A stretch of DNA of 64,000 nt, taken from contig NZ_CP146287.1 in assembly GCF_037041345.1 (NCBI RefSeq), positions 1,429,501 through 1,493,500 on the forward strand. Direction: 5' to 3'. This DNA is from Abiotrophia defectiva ATCC 49176. GTDB taxonomy: Bacteria > Bacillota > Bacilli > Lactobacillales > Aerococcaceae. Position 1 is the first letter of the stretch. Each line of letters starts with the position of its first letter. Under the pieces are notes generated by a model that did no database searches, had not been told where the DNA came from, and saw only the letters and a list, made by a program, of their open reading frames with translations. Made by a program: the position numbers and the translations under genes. Positions 62,626-64,000 of this stretch are shown one piece after another.

Positions 62626-64000
62626 TTAATCTACTAATGCCTTGACGTGGTAGAGTCGACTGGCATAGTCACCCTCCAATTGTGGAAAGACATAGAAGCC
62701 TGCTTGCATCAGTTCTGCCCCGGTCGCGACAAATTCTTGCTCCTCTGATTTCACTTGATAGCGCCTTTCTGGGCGCAAGTCCTGTAACTTAAGCACCTGC
62801 AATGGCATGGAAGCTTGAGTTAGAGTCTGAGCCAACAAGACCATTGCCTGATCTTGCTCTGGGCTAACCACCATCCAGGCTGTCAGCTTATCCTGGAAAG
62901 GACTTAGCAGGCGACTAAAGCGACCAAACTGGAAGAGAGCACGATGTTGCTTGTAGAAGTTCACTTGTTGTCGAATGCTTTCAACTTCTTCTTTTGGCAG
63001 TTTGGTTAAATCAAGCTCATAACCAAAATCACCAAAGTAGGCGACCTGAGCCCGAGTCGCGAGAGGGGTCACACGATGTGTCTGATGGTTAGGCACTGCG
63101 GATACATGAGCTCCCATGGTGTGCTGCGGCACCATCATGGAGGTCCCGTACTGAATCTTCAGGCGCTCTACAGCATCCGTGTTATCCGACGTCCAGGTTT
63201 GTGGCATATAGGCGAGAATGCCTAAGTCAAAACGACCTCCCCCACCTGAACAACTTTCGAATAGAATGTGAGGATAGGCCTTAGTCAACCGTTCCATGAG
63301 ATCATAGACCCCCAAAGTATAACGATGAGCTACCTGTCCCTGAGCTTGGCCAGGTAAATGTAGAGCATAGACTTCAGTAAGATGACGGTTCATATCCCAC
63401 TTGATATAGTCAATCGGTACTTGATTCAGGATTTTGCTAATCTGTTGGAATAGGTTATCTCGGACATCTGGATTGGCCATATTCAAGACTAACTGCTGAC
63501 GACCAGGTGTCAAACTTCGACCGGGTGTCTGGATGGCCCACTCAGGATGCTCTCGAAAGAGATTACTATTTTCTGAAATCATCTCAGGTTCAAACCAGAG
63601 TCCAAACTTCATCCCTTTTCCATGGACATATTCCGATAAACCTACCAAGCCCTGTGGCAATTTACTTTCCTGTTCAAACCAATCACCCAGCGAACTATTA
63701 TCATGATTACGTTGGCCGAACCAACCATCATCTAGGACGAAGAGTTCAATCCCAAGATCTGCTGCTTGGTCAATCAAGGCGTGCAATCTAGGTTGATCAA
63801 AGTCAAAATAGGTTGCCTCCCAGTTATTTATGAGAATCGGTCTTTCCACACCACGGAAGCGACTAGGAATCAAATGCTGACTGACAAAATCATGGTAAGC
63901 TTGGGATAAGCCATTCAAACCACGATTACTATAAGCCAAGACAACCTGTGGAGTTTGGAAGCTTTCCCCAGGAGCCAACTCCCAATCCAATCCTAGCGAT
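62626..64000 (-). CDS. Alpha-galactosidase (GH36), N-terminus cut by window edge
   Basis: Releases terminal alpha-galactose from raffinose-family sugars or glycans. The frame is open to the right edge, so about 458 C-terminal residues of a usual 720-740 are visible. The GH36 barrel shows NNWEATYFDF, FVLDDGWFGQR, the nucleophile Asp in DYIKWDMNRH and the acid/base Asp in CSGGGGRFD...QTWTSDNTDAVERL. A TTG at 63990 is only an internal codon; there is no ribosome binding site. No signal is visible because the N-terminus is missing; family members of this length are mostly cytosolic. A terminator follows. Confidence 0.93.
   Translation of the reverse strand, partial: SLGLDWELAPGESFQTPQVVLAYSNRGLNGLSQAYHDFVSQHLIPSRFRGVERPILINNWEATYFDFDQPRLHALIDQAADLGIELFVLDDGWFGQRNHDNSSLGDWFEQESKLPQGLVGLSEYVHGKGMKFGLWFEPEMISENSNLFREHPEWAIQTPGRSLTPGRQQLVLNMANPDVRDNLFQQISKILNQVPIDYIKWDMNRHLTEVYALHLPGQAQGQVAHRYTLGVYDLMERLTKAYPHILFESCSGGGGRFDLGILAYMPQTWTSDNTDAVERLKIQYGTSMMVPQHTMGAHVSAVPNHQTHRVTPLATRAQVAYFGDFGYELDLTKLPKEEVESIRQQVNFYKQHRALFQFGRFSRLLSPFQDKLTAWMVVSPEQDQAMVLLAQTLTQASMPLQVLKLQDLRPERRYQVKSEEQEFVATGAELMQAGFYVFPQLEGDYASRLYHVKALVD

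Overview
The window reads as a chromosomal segment of a low-to-moderate GC Gram-positive coccus of the order Lactobacillales. The evidence is strong AAGGAGG-type ribosome binding sites, a serine T-box, a glmS ribozyme, a tetrahydrofolate riboswitch-like leader before folT, a mevalonate pathway (mvaA, mvaS), YSIRK/LPxTG-type surface export, MurT/GatD lipid II amidation, a water-forming NADH oxidase and an iron-sulfur-clusterless MutY. The combination of a sialidase/sialic acid locus with a GH36 alpha-galactosidase suits an oral or mucosal member of the Aerococcaceae, such as Abiotrophia or a relative. That placement is inference and no 16S gene is present.

Layout. 1-1164: the start of a leftward gene at the edge, an uncertain small ORF, tRNA-Ser(CGA), and a THF-riboswitch-like leader. 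1165-3160: folT and two tandem copies of a GNAT acetyltransferase, each followed by a 40-bp perfect palindrome. 3162-7944: NADH oxidase, a secreted fumarate-reductase-like flavoprotein and an Mga-type regulator that has no ATG/GTG/TTG start for its DNA-binding domain. 8028-12018: malQ-glgP for maltodextrin use. 12226-20377: a glutaredoxin-like protein, mvaA/mvaS, a PLP-binding protein, two unknown small proteins, glmS with its self-cleaving ribozyme leader, a roughly 330-bp unexplained structured region, and a DUF402 nucleotidase. 20507-25073: the operon mutY-ABC-ABC (a heterodimeric exporter). 25170-34476: bioY with a BirA-like operator, an AI-2E-type membrane protein with a secreted DUF5068-like protein, a lactonase, uppP, an EIIA-Glc, serS with T-box, trmL, rplY and a NusG_II-domain protein. 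34503-36526: a UDG-like protein, pgeF and an unknown gene.

36682-47587 is a complete sialic acid locus read leftward: kinase nanK, an RpiR-type regulator, a three-gene carbohydrate ABC importer without its ATPase, epimerase nanE, a small membrane protein, a YhcH-family protein, lyase nanA, and a cell-wall-anchored sialidase. The promoter carries a perfect CcpA cre match and two palindromes that could be regulator sites. The genes together would release, import and convert sialic acid to GlcNAc-6-P precursors; glmS and nanE feed neighbouring parts of amino-sugar metabolism.

47883-49802 is a tight pair of an alpha/beta-hydrolase and an ATP-grasp ligase of unknown product, the best candidate here for an undescribed pathway. 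49968-55472 is the operon tdk-prfA-prmC-tsaC-glyA-upp. 55672-57817 pairs a PTS_EIIC_2-type membrane protein with ilvE. 58088-60119 is murT-gatD, 60297-62408 a class A PBP, and 62626 to the edge an alpha-galactosidase cut by the window end. A third copy of the 40-bp palindrome lies between the last two.
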